DNA of 51,537 nucleotides from Lachnospiraceae bacterium (GTDB taxonomy: Bacteria > Bacillota > Clostridia > Lachnospirales > Lachnospiraceae): contig JAJQBQ010000057.1 in the NCBI GenBank assembly GCA_021203205.1, forward strand, positions 19,940 to 71,476, in the 5' to 3' direction. Under the pieces are notes generated by a model. It worked only from the letters and a program-made list of their open reading frames with translations, made no database searches and was not told where the DNA came from. Below, piece by piece: positions 7,501 to 15,012 of the stretch. The translations under genes were made by a program, and so were the position numbers. Each line of letters starts with the position of its first letter. Position 1 is the first letter of the stretch.

Positions 7501-9688
7501 GTCCATTTGTGCATAATTCGGAATCTTCCTGGCTCACCCCGCGCATCTCCTCCATCTTCCGCTTCGTCAGGATCGCCACGCCGACCGCACCCATCTCGCC
7601 GGGGTATGGTGCCAGCGAGACCTCGCGCCCCAGGTATTCCTCGATGGCCCGCCGCACGGCCATATTTCGGAAGGTTCCGCCCTGAACCACAATGCGGTCT
7701 CCCAGCTCGTCCGTATTGGAGACGCGAACCACCTTCGTAAATACATTTTCGATGATGGAACGGCAGAGCCCGGCCATGATGTCGTCCGGCTGTCTGCCTT
7801 CCCGCTGCTCATTGATGATAGTGCTGTTCATGAAAACCGTGCAGCGGCTGCCGAGATTTGCCGGCTCCTGAGAGCGGAACGCCGCCTCCGCGATCTCCTC
7901 CACCGGGATGCCCAGAGTGAGCGCGAAATTTTCCAGAAAAGACCCGCAGCCGGAGGAACAGGCCTCGTTCAACATCATATTGGTGATCACGCCGTCTTTC
8001 AGCCAGATGGCTTTCATATCCTGCCCGCCGATGTCCAGCAGGAAGGTGGCATCCGGGTAATAATGTCTGCACCCCTCCGAGTGGGCGACCGTCTCCACCA
8101 CATGGTAATCCGCCTGAAATGCCCCGGCAAACAGCTTTTCGCCGTAGCCGGTGGTGCCGACACCCAGAATATCCAGCCGGATGCCCAACGCCCGGTACTT
8201 ATCTTCTAACGCTGTGAGTCCGCCGCAGATGACCCGCAGCGGATCCCCGTGGTTGTTCGCGTAAAAACGGTCGACCACCCGCTCCCGCTCATCCAGCAGG
8301 ACCAGCTTGGATGTGGTGCTGCCGGAATCTATGCCAAGGTAGACAGACAGCACCCCATCCACCGGCTCCGGAACGCAGACATCCATAAGCTCGCTTTCGT
8401 GGCGGGCGCAAAACGCCTGCTTCTCCTCTTCCGTTGCAAAAAACGGGCGGCCCGGTTTTTTAAGTTCTCCGCGGATCGCAGAGACGTTATTCCGAAAGCG
8501 GGCAATCAATTCTCCCGGAGATACCACATCCTCCTGTACGTTTTTCGAATTATTTGCTCCTTTCCTAATGTTTCCCGATCTATTTATTTCGTTTTCAAAA
8601 TCCCCGGCGATATCTGCTTTTTTCCCTTCCTTTTCTACGCTGCCTGAACCGTTTCCGAAACCTCCACGCTCATTCTGTTTCTTTTGATCACATTCAAAAT
8701 ATCTCTCCCGCACTTCTGTTTCCAAATACGGTTTATCAACTTTTTGTACATCCTCATTCGGAGATACCTGCTTGTCAGCTGTTTGTACATCCTCGTTCGG
8801 AGATACCTGCCGCACCCCTTCATCAACTGCCACTTTCTTCCGAGGCGCTTTCCACTCCCCCGCCGCGATTGCCGCACCGTAAGCCACGATCGTCTCCGGG
8901 TGCTCCGGAACCACGATCTCTTCCTCTTTCAGATGCAATTCATCCGCAAAAGCGCGGATCAGCGTGGGGTTGAAGGTCAATGGGCCGCCCTCAAAAATAA
9001 TAGGCGCCGTAAGCTCCAGCCCCTGGGAGAGGCCGCCGATGGTCTGGTGCACGATAGCGTGAAATACAGAGAGTGCGATATCTTCCTTCTTCGCGCCCTG
9101 GATCAGCAGCGGCTGAATGTCCGTTTTCGCGAACACCCCGCACCGCCCGGAAATATTGTACACCGTGGTGCCTGCCGCCGCCAAAGACTCAAACTCCTCC
9201 GTCTTCACGTCAAGAAGTGCGGCGATCTCATCGATAAACGCGCCGGTGCCGCCCGCACAGCTCCCGTTCATCCGCATGTCCGAGGCATTCAGGCTTTGCG
9301 TGCTTTCATCATAATGAAAGAAAATCACCTTCGCATCCTGCCCGCCAAGCTCTACGGCGGTCCGCACCTGCGGGTACCTGGCGCGGATCGCCGACGCATT
9401 CGCCACGACCTCCTGTATGAACGGAACCCCCGCCGCCTCGGCCAGCGGTTTCCCGCCGGAGCCGCAGATGGCCGTGCGGAAGGCTGCGCCCGGGAACTGT
9501 TCCTCCACCTTTCGCAGCACCTCGCACACCGTTTCCAGCTGTCTGGCATTGTGACGCACATACGTGTGGTACAGCATTTCCCCCGTAGCACGACAAACGA
9601 CCACGGCCTTCACCGTGGTCGAGCCCACATCTATTCCGAGACAAAGTTCCGTCTCTTCCCTGTTTTTTTCGTTAAGTGTCTTTTCCAT
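4520..9688 (-). CDS. Giant 2-hydroxyacyl-CoA dehydratase activase-related protein
   Basis: Two BadF/BcrA-type ATPase domains are fused to a dehydratase-like tail. The first ATPase begins at LCLGIDVGSTTVKAVV and has NGSCAGGTGAFID, the cysteine loop that binds the bridging [4Fe-4S] cluster in activators. The second begins at LGIDSGSTTSKLVLL and has NEACSSGCGSFLE. A DUF2229 region (KTVGIPRTLEFWDSAPFW, with CFPAKL) and a C-terminal region with CFPCQM and FQCDC follow. Such proteins are thought to couple ATP hydrolysis to low-potential electron transfer; the substrate here is unknown. Three hydrophilic linkers with short peptide repeats separate the domains and make the chain longer than usual for the family (about 1400 residues from memory). 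I prefer the ATG at 9688 (MEKTLNEKN) because the promoter -10 box is only 19 bases from the longer start at 9754. Confidence 0.88.
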   Translation of the reverse strand: MEKTLNEKNREETELCLGIDVGSTTVKAVVVCRATGEMLYHTYVRHNARQLETVCEVLRKVEEQFPGAAFRTAICGSGGKPLAEAAGVPFIQEVVANASAIRARYPQVRTAVELGGQDAKVIFFHYDESTQSLNASDMRMNGSCAGGTGAFIDEIAALLDVKTEEFESLAAAGTTVYNISGRCGVFAKTDIQPLLIQGAKKEDIALSVFHAIVHQTIGGLSQGLELTAPIIFEGGPLTFNPTLIRAFADELHLKEEEIVVPEHPETIVAYGAAIAAGEWKAPRKKVAVDEGVRQVSPNEDVQTADKQVSPNEDVQKVDKPYLETEVRERYFECDQKKQNERGGFGNGSGSVEKEGKKADIAGDFENEINRSGNIRKGANNSKNVQEDVVSPGELIARFRNNVSAIRGELKKPGRPFFATEEEKQAFCARHESELMDVCVPEPVDGVLSVYLGIDSGSTTSKLVLLDERERVVDRFYANNHGDPLRVICGGLTALEDKYRALGIRLDILGVGTTGYGEKLFAGAFQADYHVVETVAHSEGCRHYYPDATFLLDIGGQDMKAIWLKDGVITNMMLNEACSSGCGSFLENFALTLGIPVEEIAEAAFRSQEPANLGSRCTVFMNSTIINEQREGRQPDDIMAGLCRSIIENVFTKVVRVSNTDELGDRIVVQGGTFRNMAVRRAIEEYLGREVSLAPYPGEMGAVGVAILTKRKMEEMRGVSQEDSELCTNGQSRKETELQMQNSGENSLDDTGETKRVREMPSEEGGSQELRYIGLDAVRRPKSRFIGLGAVRNFTYTTETGVICPHCANHCARTIMRFGTGGVYVTGNRCERGAVVEKLTENTGKTVDVSGRKNENLKEKRTAEVPDLFLEREKLLFADWPCDPACDSNGKTVGIPRTLEFWDSAPFWSTFFRALGYEVKFSHRSSRKMYEAGLTFVASDTICFPAKLVHGHILDLAKQGVDRIFMPYVMHMPPEGVDKQSPYVCSVVQGYPMVVRNSQTPEERYGVKFDTPVFHWFSEKNRKKQILKYAQEELGVFEGQAEAAFLEGEKAITEFRTTLRRRAEEIMEDVRETGSYAVVLAGRPYHTDAFISHDISKKFTRRGIPVLTVDSLPGLNEVNPKNTRIEITNNFHTRMLSGAVLAAETPELEYVQLVSFGCGHDAVLSDEIVRDMNAAGNKPPLILKIDESDASGALDIRIQSFLETVAIRRKKEERIPGGKIGASDIVRSRENEIPDRKTGDRNEENGKRGGKLGNRDGKIRNHDGKVENCAGKTGNKNNDKSVNRNGESRTREARHKKGEIAPGNPGALVPAPSPVKFYRPDKKKRTILIPNISAEVNILLCAILEKENFIPKAVPVGQSEQIRLGKKYVHNDICFPCQMVIGELIGELQTGNYRKGEVAVGMVKFQCDCRMSHYTGLLRKGLDAAGFTEVPIVTTDVGDSKDMHPGIFLLGVSAVLEAVWTFMMLDILTELCRKIRPYELNPGETDRVYQACVQKLADGIRKSIHEARKAFETCISDMADIPYDRSVLKPRVFVTGELLVTYHPGSNFGIERYLEKNNMEAVFPRVTDQLRKDFQATMAEIKDYQANIFPYPFAVDWLFDTVQKNLEKVAVRHPLYEKSLRPRDIYEGVRDIIPETLSCGEGWLMAAEIDHYARKGVKSFVILQPFGCLPNHICGRGVIRRLKERYPEISILPLDLDPDTSFANVENRLQMLLMNCNLQKKWD
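5840..5960. repeat. 21-bp repeat in activase linker
   Basis: The linker between the DUF2229 region and the C-terminal domain is built of a 7-residue unit (GKLGNRD, GKIRNHD, GKVENCA, GKTGNKN), about four copies of 21 bp, inside a longer Gly/Asn/Lys-rich stretch. The frame is kept. Confidence 0.75.
8742..8815. repeat. 39-bp repeat in activase linker
   Basis: The peptide QVSPNEDVQ occurs twice, 13 residues apart, from a 39-bp direct repeat in the linker between the first and second ATPase domains. The frame is kept. Confidence 0.8.
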
Positions 9689-9704
9689 TTTAAGCGTTCC
9701 CTTC

Positions 9705-9800
9705 GTTACTTCAAAGAAGTGACCGTGAATAGCAACTTTTCTTCCGGTTTTCATTCCCGATAGTGAACGCTTATTTTAGCACCATTTCCCGTGATTGCAA
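9705..9800 (-). promoter_or_regulatory. Promoter and dyad upstream of the activase gene
   Basis: Minus strand TTGCAA (9795-9800), 16-base spacer, TAAAAT (9773-9778). A dyad with arms GTTACTTC (9705-9712) and GAAGTGAC (9716-9723) lies between the promoter and the ATG at 9688 and could be an operator or leader hairpin. The rest of the 183-bp gap to the next gene shows nothing recognisable. Confidence 0.55.
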
Positions 9801-9871
9801 CGCGAGTATTGTTTTTTAAGATTCTTTATACTATTTTTATAATTTCTGCAGCATTGTTATCGAAAAGGCGT

Positions 9872-10816
9872 TCACTCCACCGCCCGGATCCAGCGCTTCG
9901 CCACGCACAGCAGACCAAACGCAGCAAGCAGCAGGAATGCCGCCAGCATGACCAGCAGGTTCTGCCGCAGGCTGTAGGTCCCGTCGGTATAGAACTGCAG
10001 CTGCATCCAGCCAAACATGTAATGCTCTGACAGCTCTGTGCCGAACAGCAGATCGATATTGGCAAAGACCTCTGCCGCGAACACGCAGCCGGCCATCACG
10101 ACAGCGCCAAAGTTCTTTCCCGTCAGGCCATTGACGAGGAAGGTCCCCGCCCCGATCACGCAGCCCAGCAGGATGCACAGAAGCATCTGTTTTCCCATGG
10201 CTTCGAGCGGTGTCATCTGAAGCACAATGTCGGAATTTACGGTGCCAAACCCCTGCCAGGAATACAGTACGGTTGGGTCATTTGCAATGGTGTAGAGGAC
10301 GCTGCCCCATTTATCGGAAATGCCCACGTACGGCAGGAGCGCCAGAATCTGTGCCGCAAAGAAAATGATCTGGAACAGGATATTCGCAAGCACAATATAG
10401 ATCATCTGCCCGATGCCCCACGGGATCCGCCCCGTCCTCGGTACGGAGTAGATGCGCGTTTTGTCCAGAAACGGAACATTGCACATGAGGATCACCAGCA
10501 TCAGCTTTCCGTAGACCTGGTAGGTGCCGCCGGCAAAAAAATGCGGCAGAAGATACGGCGTGACCGCGTAGCCGTTCGCGCCCGCGAATGCCTTGATGTT
10601 GCTTGTGAACAGAAACCAGAAAAGGAGCGTGTAGACCAGAAGCACGGCGAAGCTCGCGCTTTTTGCCATTTTCCGAAGGTTCACCCAGGCCACGCACAGA
10701 CTGCAGCGAACCACGCTTTTCTTTTGCGATCTTCTTTTCTGCTCATTTGTCTTTCTCTGTGAAATATTATCTTCCGGACAAACTTCTTTTCTTTCCGTTT
10801 TTCTCTCCGCAGTCAT
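9872..10816 (-). CDS. ABC-2-like multispanning membrane protein
   Basis: A basic, hydrophilic N-terminal 45 residues are followed by about six membrane segments: SASFAVLLVYTLLFWFLF, GKLMLVILMCNVPFL, MIYIVLANILFQIIFF, MLLCILLGCVIGAGTFL, FGAVVMAGCVFAAEVF and LLVMLAAFLLLAAFGLL. I chose the ATG at 10816 because GGGGAGAG lies 6 bases upstream; an in-frame ATG at 10852 lacks such a site. The gene is last of three on this strand, after another membrane protein and a lipoprotein. The layout (short cytoplasmic N-terminus, paired membrane proteins) is like the permease part of ABC-2 systems, but no conserved motif identifies it and no ATPase is adjacent. Function unknown. Confidence 0.7.
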   Translation of the reverse strand: MTAERKTERKEVCPEDNISQRKTNEQKRRSQKKSVVRCSLCVAWVNLRKMAKSASFAVLLVYTLLFWFLFTSNIKAFAGANGYAVTPYLLPHFFAGGTYQVYGKLMLVILMCNVPFLDKTRIYSVPRTGRIPWGIGQMIYIVLANILFQIIFFAAQILALLPYVGISDKWGSVLYTIANDPTVLYSWQGFGTVNSDIVLQMTPLEAMGKQMLLCILLGCVIGAGTFLVNGLTGKNFGAVVMAGCVFAAEVFANIDLLFGTELSEHYMFGWMQLQFYTDGTYSLRQNLLVMLAAFLLLAAFGLLCVAKRWIRAVE

Positions 10817-10979
10817 GACTCTCTCCCCTTCTTGCATCCGTATCTTATTCATTGTCGATTCACAGTCACCTCACCAAAACGGGCAGTTGACACGCCGTGC
10901 CTCCCATATTGCAGTCATTTTGCCCAACGAAAGGATACTGCGAATCCGAAAGTTCGCTTCTCAAATTTTAAGAAGGTTG

Positions 10980-11819
10980 CTACTCATTCTCAACCACCCG
11001 CCTGACTTTTCTTATAAAAATGACACAGAAAAGGAGAATTCCCACGCCCGTGTAGATGGCTGTCCTTGCGACGGCTGCCGCCTCTGTCCCCGCAGTTCCC
11101 GTCGACATGTCAAAAAACAGCAGGTGCCAGCTCGCCCAGAAGGGTTCCTCCCCGTAGGGAAACAGGATAGCGCAGAAGCTTGTCACGCCGAAAAACAGCG
11201 TGACCGGCATGGCGACCAGGATAAACTTGTTGCGGATAAATGCGGACAGCATCATCGTCATCGCCGCGAAGAACATGCCGGGCAGGCATTTATAAAAGCA
11301 CAGCAGCAGGAAGAAGAGCCCCACATGGCCTTCCCCGACTAATTTGTACAAATAATAGTTGGCATCATATTCCGACTCCTGCGGCAGCAGGTATGTCACG
11401 CCCTGCGCCTTCAAAATGAGTGTGAACAGGATCTCCGCGGCAAAGATCGCGGCTGCAGTCAAAAGGATGCCAGTTGCAAACTTCGCCGCCCCGTAAACTC
11501 TTCCACTGCTGCGCGTGATCCGGTACTTCGCGGCAGACTGACCAAATTCCTCCGCAAATGTGCATCCGTACGGTATCACATACATGCAAAAACGCAGGTA
11601 AAATATGTATCCGGCACCGGTCGCCGTCATCAGGCTTAGGGTCAGGATGTCTGTCCGAAACGAAGCATTTCCTGCGGCATCCACGGTCCTTCCGGCGTAC
11701 AGAAGCGGCAGCGTGTCGATGAGCATCAGAACCGCCAGCGTGACGACCGTCCCCCAGAACTTCGGGCTGCCGAAACCGTATCTCATCTCTTTCGTGGTAA
11801 TTCGAAAAAACTTTTTCAT
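10980..11819 (-). CDS. ABC-2-like membrane protein
   Basis: At 279 residues with about six hydrophobic segments, it starts MKKFFRITTKEMRYGFGSPKFW, a pattern typical of ABC-2 type permeases, where an amphipathic N-terminal helix precedes the first membrane segment (VVTLAVLMLIDTLPLL). The loop RYRITRSSGRVYGAAKF before the third segment corresponds to YSVPRTGRIPWGIGQM in the downstream membrane protein, so the two look like distant halves of one heteromeric membrane complex. It follows the lipoprotein gene by 16 bases and is probably cotranscribed with it. No ATP-binding protein is encoded next to it. Substrate unknown. Confidence 0.72.
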   Translation of the reverse strand: MKKFFRITTKEMRYGFGSPKFWGTVVTLAVLMLIDTLPLLYAGRTVDAAGNASFRTDILTLSLMTATGAGYIFYLRFCMYVIPYGCTFAEEFGQSAAKYRITRSSGRVYGAAKFATGILLTAAAIFAAEILFTLILKAQGVTYLLPQESEYDANYYLYKLVGEGHVGLFFLLLCFYKCLPGMFFAAMTMMLSAFIRNKFILVAMPVTLFFGVTSFCAILFPYGEEPFWASWHLLFFDMSTGTAGTEAAAVARTAIYTGVGILLFCVIFIRKVRRVVENE

Positions 11820-11835
11820 ATTTCCCTCTGCTTCT

Positions 11836-13146
11836 CTACTCCTGCCCCTGTATGTCAGCCTGATAGATCAGTTCCCCGGTGTAAGCGTCAAAGACCAGCT
11901 GATAGGAGATGAAAAACTCCTCCCCGCTGTAGAGTGTCGACATGTAAAAGTTCACTGTCCAGAACGGCTTATAGACCGGGCGGTATTTTCCGTCCGCCTC
12001 TTCCACCTCTGTCTCCGCCATCACCAGCTCGATCTCATCCACCAGGATTTCCCGCTCGTAATCGGCGAGAACCGGCACCGTTTCCGCGAGAATCTCATTG
12101 ATTCCGATCACTTCCTGTTTTTCCTGATACCTCTCATACGTATACAGGTTGTCAAAATACAAATACATGCCTTCTTCGGACAGGGAACAGCTCATAAATA
12201 TTGCAGGAGTACATCCCGACCGCCAGCTATTCTCCAAATAATACTCCGAATAATAAACATAATCCTCCGCCATAGATCCGGCCGGAATCTCGGTGAAGAC
12301 TTCTGCATTTTTCAGCGGTATACCATCCAGAGTGACATAATATTCCAGGTAGTACCACTCGTAGGTCGTCTCCAAATCTTCATCCATTCTATCCACATTC
12401 CAGAACACGTTATACAACCGCGCACTCTCACTCTGATACTCTTTGGTGTTCGCCGAGAGACTATAATGCTCTCCGACTTCCGGGTAGAGGGTCTTCGCCA
12501 CTTTCGTCACGGCATCACACAGAGTCTGCATGGACAGGTAATCCAGATCCACATTCTCTGACAGAAGGGAAATGTCTACATACGGTTCCCCTTCCTTATA
12601 AGATGGTGTCCAGATTTTCAAAGATGATCGATACATAAAAGCATTTATGTCATCTGTTCCCTTCACCGCTTCCCATTCTTCCCGGTAAACAGGCCCCAAC
12701 TCATCTGTCATCTGGTCTATCATCTCGACAAATTCATCGAATGTCACTCTTCCGTACAGCAGAGTGTCTCCATCCATTTCCACCCAGGTGCGCATTTCAT
12801 CCTCGGAAACATCAACGAGCTCCCACTCGCCTATTCCGTCCTCGTAATAAGACGATGGGGTGATATACGCGTCGATGGTGATCTGATCTGAAACCTCCGC
12901 CGTAAGATGGTCTGCCGCAGCTTCCTCATCCGTGAGGACAGGCGTCACAGCGACTGACGTTTCGGTTGTCTCTGCTTCGTTGTCGCCGTCCCCATTTCCG
13001 CTGTCGCTCTGGGTAACCGTTTCGCTGTTTATCGTTGTCTCAATCATCTCATTCCCGCCCGTCTGGGCACAGGCGGCGAAAATGCCTGTCAGCAGGAGAA
13101 CTGCGGCAATACTGCATACTATGTAAGGAAATGTTTGCTTCTTCAT
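11836..13146 (-). CDS. Lipoprotein of unknown function with acidic ectodomain
   Basis: The start at 13146 has AAGGGGTGAAG just upstream; an in-frame ATG 7 codons earlier lacks one. A signal peptide with lipobox (LLTGIFAACAQ) places the protein on the outer face of the membrane. After the cysteine comes a Thr/Ser/Glu-rich spacer (to about residue 60), then a large, acidic, aromatic-rich domain with many Tyr-Tyr-Leu-Glu segments (EWYYLEYYV, YYSEYYLENSW). The C-terminus FFISYQLVFDAYTGELIYQADI resembles PepSY-like ends, where a residue pattern reports incorporation of a peptidoglycan- or membrane-bound substrate; that likeness is weak. First gene of a probable three-gene operon with two ABC-2-like membrane proteins. 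Confidence 0.75.
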   Translation of the reverse strand: MKKQTFPYIVCSIAAVLLLTGIFAACAQTGGNEMIETTINSETVTQSDSGNGDGDNEAETTETSVAVTPVLTDEEAAADHLTAEVSDQITIDAYITPSSYYEDGIGEWELVDVSEDEMRTWVEMDGDTLLYGRVTFDEFVEMIDQMTDELGPVYREEWEAVKGTDDINAFMYRSSLKIWTPSYKEGEPYVDISLLSENVDLDYLSMQTLCDAVTKVAKTLYPEVGEHYSLSANTKEYQSESARLYNVFWNVDRMDEDLETTYEWYYLEYYVTLDGIPLKNAEVFTEIPAGSMAEDYVYYSEYYLENSWRSGCTPAIFMSCSLSEEGMYLYFDNLYTYERYQEKQEVIGINEILAETVPVLADYEREILVDEIELVMAETEVEEADGKYRPVYKPFWTVNFYMSTLYSGEEFFISYQLVFDAYTGELIYQADIQGQE

Positions 13147-13203
13147 AACTTCACCCCTTCCAGGCATTCATCCCTCTCCTTTGGCACCAACAGATAGAAA
13201 AAC

Positions 13204-13248
13204 CGTCAAATGCCCATTCATCTGGCCGCTTGACAGACTTTTATAGTA
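13204..13248. repeat. Palindromic intergenic element, short copy
   Basis: GTCAAATG, then TGGCCGCTTGACAG and GACTTTTATAGTA match the right half of the element at 13892-13963, with an internal deletion of about 27 bp. It lies 58 bp upstream of the lipoprotein start, on the far side from its partner copy, so both copies sit in 5' regions of divergent genes. Confidence 0.7.
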
Positions 13249-13674
13249 TCATCTTTTTATACAGCCATGCGGAAATCTGATAAATACATACCTTATTGTC
13301 TGATTATTCGAAGTTTGCAATTGTTGTTCAATTGCGATATGTCATATTGTAACCTGACACCTGCCCTCTGTCAATTGACAAATATGCCGGATTGGATTTT
13401 CAGTATTGGTCAAATTGATCTTATGATACAAGGATTTCTTCGCGCTCCCGAAATCCTTAAAAACACTCGGAATCCGTTCATTTTTCTTCGAAAAATTGCT
13501 TCTTCCTCGTGTTTTGCGGTTCCCAAGATCATGAATTTGAATGCGAACATTCAATCCTTGAAGTCAACGCTTCGCTTTGACTTCGACTTTTGTTCCTTGC
13601 GTCATACATAAGAATTGCCCGAATTTGAAAATTATTTTCCCGTATTTTGTCATGGTTTTTCTCTGTTTTTATGT
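13249..13674. other. AT-rich intergenic stretch with one palindrome
   Basis: No gene is supported here; codon pattern and starts are poor in all frames. It contains a hairpin at 13560-13584 (arms GAAGTCAA and TTTGACTTC) whose right flank (TTGACTTCGACTTTTG) is also found at 497-512 near cobT. Otherwise nothing is recognisable. Confidence 0.5.
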
Positions 13675-13980
13675 TATACTGATCTAACAGAGTCACGATT
13701 TGCAGATCAGGCTGTGCACTTCAGGAAGCAAATGTCATTTTCTGACAGTGACTCGAATCATAGCCCCATGTCCGCTTCGCGGGCACCATCAGAGATAAAA
13801 GCCGATGACTCCGCGCTACGCGCTCCCGTCATCGCCCCGGGCATTCGCACTTTCCGCTCCGCTTCGCGTGGCCCGTGCTCATACCCGGGGTCTGTCAAAT
13901 GTCCAGATAGCTGTGCAAGCAAGCTTGCCCATCTATCCGGCCGCTTGACAGACTTTTATAGTAAACTTGAGGAGCAAACT
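13675..13980 (+). promoter_or_regulatory. Extended -10 promoter and long structured leader
   Basis: TGTTATACT (13672-13680) is an extended -10 box. The roughly 295-nt leader to the start at 13981 is packed with inverted repeats: CTGATCT/AGATCAG (13679-13710), GATGAC/GTCATC (13804-13833), CCCCGGG/CCCGGGG (13835-13890), and TGTCAA/TTGACA (13893-13950) with inner arms CCAGATAG/CTATCCGG. An open frame runs through it, but its composition (Ser/Ala/Pro/Arg from GC-rich hairpins) is not protein-like. It could be a folded regulatory leader or a dispersed repeat. Confidence 0.5.
13892..13963. repeat. Palindromic intergenic element, long copy
   Basis: A nested palindrome, with outer arms TGTCAA/TTGACA, middle arms CCAGATAG/CTATCCGG and inner AAGC/GCTT. 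It ends 18 bases before the regulator start codon. It shares its ends with the copy at 13204-13248. Confidence 0.7.
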
Positions 13981-14862
13981 ATGCCATACTATGATGCCGG
14001 AAAGATACTGAAGCTGGCCAGGCGCGCACGAAAAATAACGCAGGGAGAATTGTGCCGTGACATTTGCGCAGTTGAGACGCTCTCCCGCATGGAGACCGGA
14101 AAGCGAAGCATCAATTATTCCGTTTTTCGTCAGCTGGCAGAGCGTCTGGGATGCTTTTATCCGAACGAAACCGATCCTCATTGGAATCTATTATGTGAGA
14201 AGTGTGATACTGCCATCCGAAATTATAATCATTCAGAAGCGGAAAAAAGGCTTAGTCAACTCAAACATATTTCCTCCGACATTCCTGCCCACATTCAGTT
14301 TATAATGATCATGGAAGCCATCAATCATTTCGGACAGAACCGTATCACTGCCTCCGAAAAATGCGACATAATCGACAGAGCCATACGCATCACGGCTCCC
14401 GATTACGATCAACTGGAAGACATCTTTCCCTGGTCTTATGAGGAGTGCAGATACCTCATGAATCTTGCAAATGCATATGGTGATTATGACAGCAAAAGCG
14501 AGAAAGCTGTCTCTCTTTATCACACGATTCTTCGGTGTATTGATTCCAAATACATGTTTGGCAAGGATGTTGACGATTTGCGTCTTCGAGTAACCTTTGA
14601 CCTGTGCTATACCATATCGGATGCTGGGCAGAGAACGGACGCGGTCGCAATCGCGAATGACCTTCTGGAAAGCAGTGTCCTTGCGGATAGTGGCTGGGGA
14701 GTCTCCTGCGCAATATCGGAATCTCTTTGGGTTCTTCATAAAACAGGTTCAGACCCGGAGAAGCTAAGATATTCTGTCAGGATGCTGATATATCTTGCGA
14801 TCGCCACCAATTGTCCGCTCCTTGAAAATAATCTGCGCAGGCAATTTGCAGACCTGCTGTAA
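13981..14862 (+). CDS. XRE-family transcriptional regulator with helical C-terminal domain
   Basis: The chosen start has GAGGAG 7 bases upstream; the open frame continues 122 codons upstream only through structured non-coding DNA. Residues 10-60 form a helix-turn-helix (LARRARKITQGELCRDICAVETLSRM with METGKRSINYSVFRQLAERLG). The remaining 230 residues are helical and rich in Leu, Ala and Tyr in a TPR-like spacing, as in peptide- or ligand-responsive XRE regulators (PlcR/Rgg-like architecture). It is followed by a second regulator of similar build at 15013. No target gene can be assigned; the nested palindrome just upstream is a candidate for self-control. Confidence 0.8.
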   Translation: MPYYDAGKILKLARRARKITQGELCRDICAVETLSRMETGKRSINYSVFRQLAERLGCFYPNETDPHWNLLCEKCDTAIRNYNHSEAEKRLSQLKHISSDIPAHIQFIMIMEAINHFGQNRITASEKCDIIDRAIRITAPDYDQLEDIFPWSYEECRYLMNLANAYGDYDSKSEKAVSLYHTILRCIDSKYMFGKDVDDLRLRVTFDLCYTISDAGQRTDAVAIANDLLESSVLADSGWGVSCAISESLWVLHKTGSDPEKLRYSVRMLIYLAIATNCPLLENNLRRQFADLL

Positions 14863-14892
14863 AAGTCTGGCAATCGGCCAAACGCGGGAGTT

Positions 14893-14958
14893 GGAGTGAA
14901 TGCTTCACGTTACTGAAGAAAATGCCTGGCACTTTTTTCGGGAGCAATCGGCGTTCAT
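14893..14958 (+). terminator. Terminator-like repeat after the first XRE regulator
   Basis: The hairpin AAAATGC-CTG-GCACTTTTTT with a T-run suits a rho-independent terminator. About 65 bp around it match the minus strand of 445-510 behind cobT, with substitutions that mostly keep the pairing. Both copies have the same orientation relative to the gene they follow. Confidence 0.6.
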
Positions 14959-15012
14959 CCCCGGTGATGCCGCAAAGCGGGCATGAAAGCTTGCTATGAA
15001 AATGGAGTTCCT

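Noticed and set aside
13615-13980. Upstream extension of the XRE regulator frame
   Set aside because: It translates structured, GC-rich inverted repeats; the regulator has a good GAGGAG site at 13981 and its HTH begins there.
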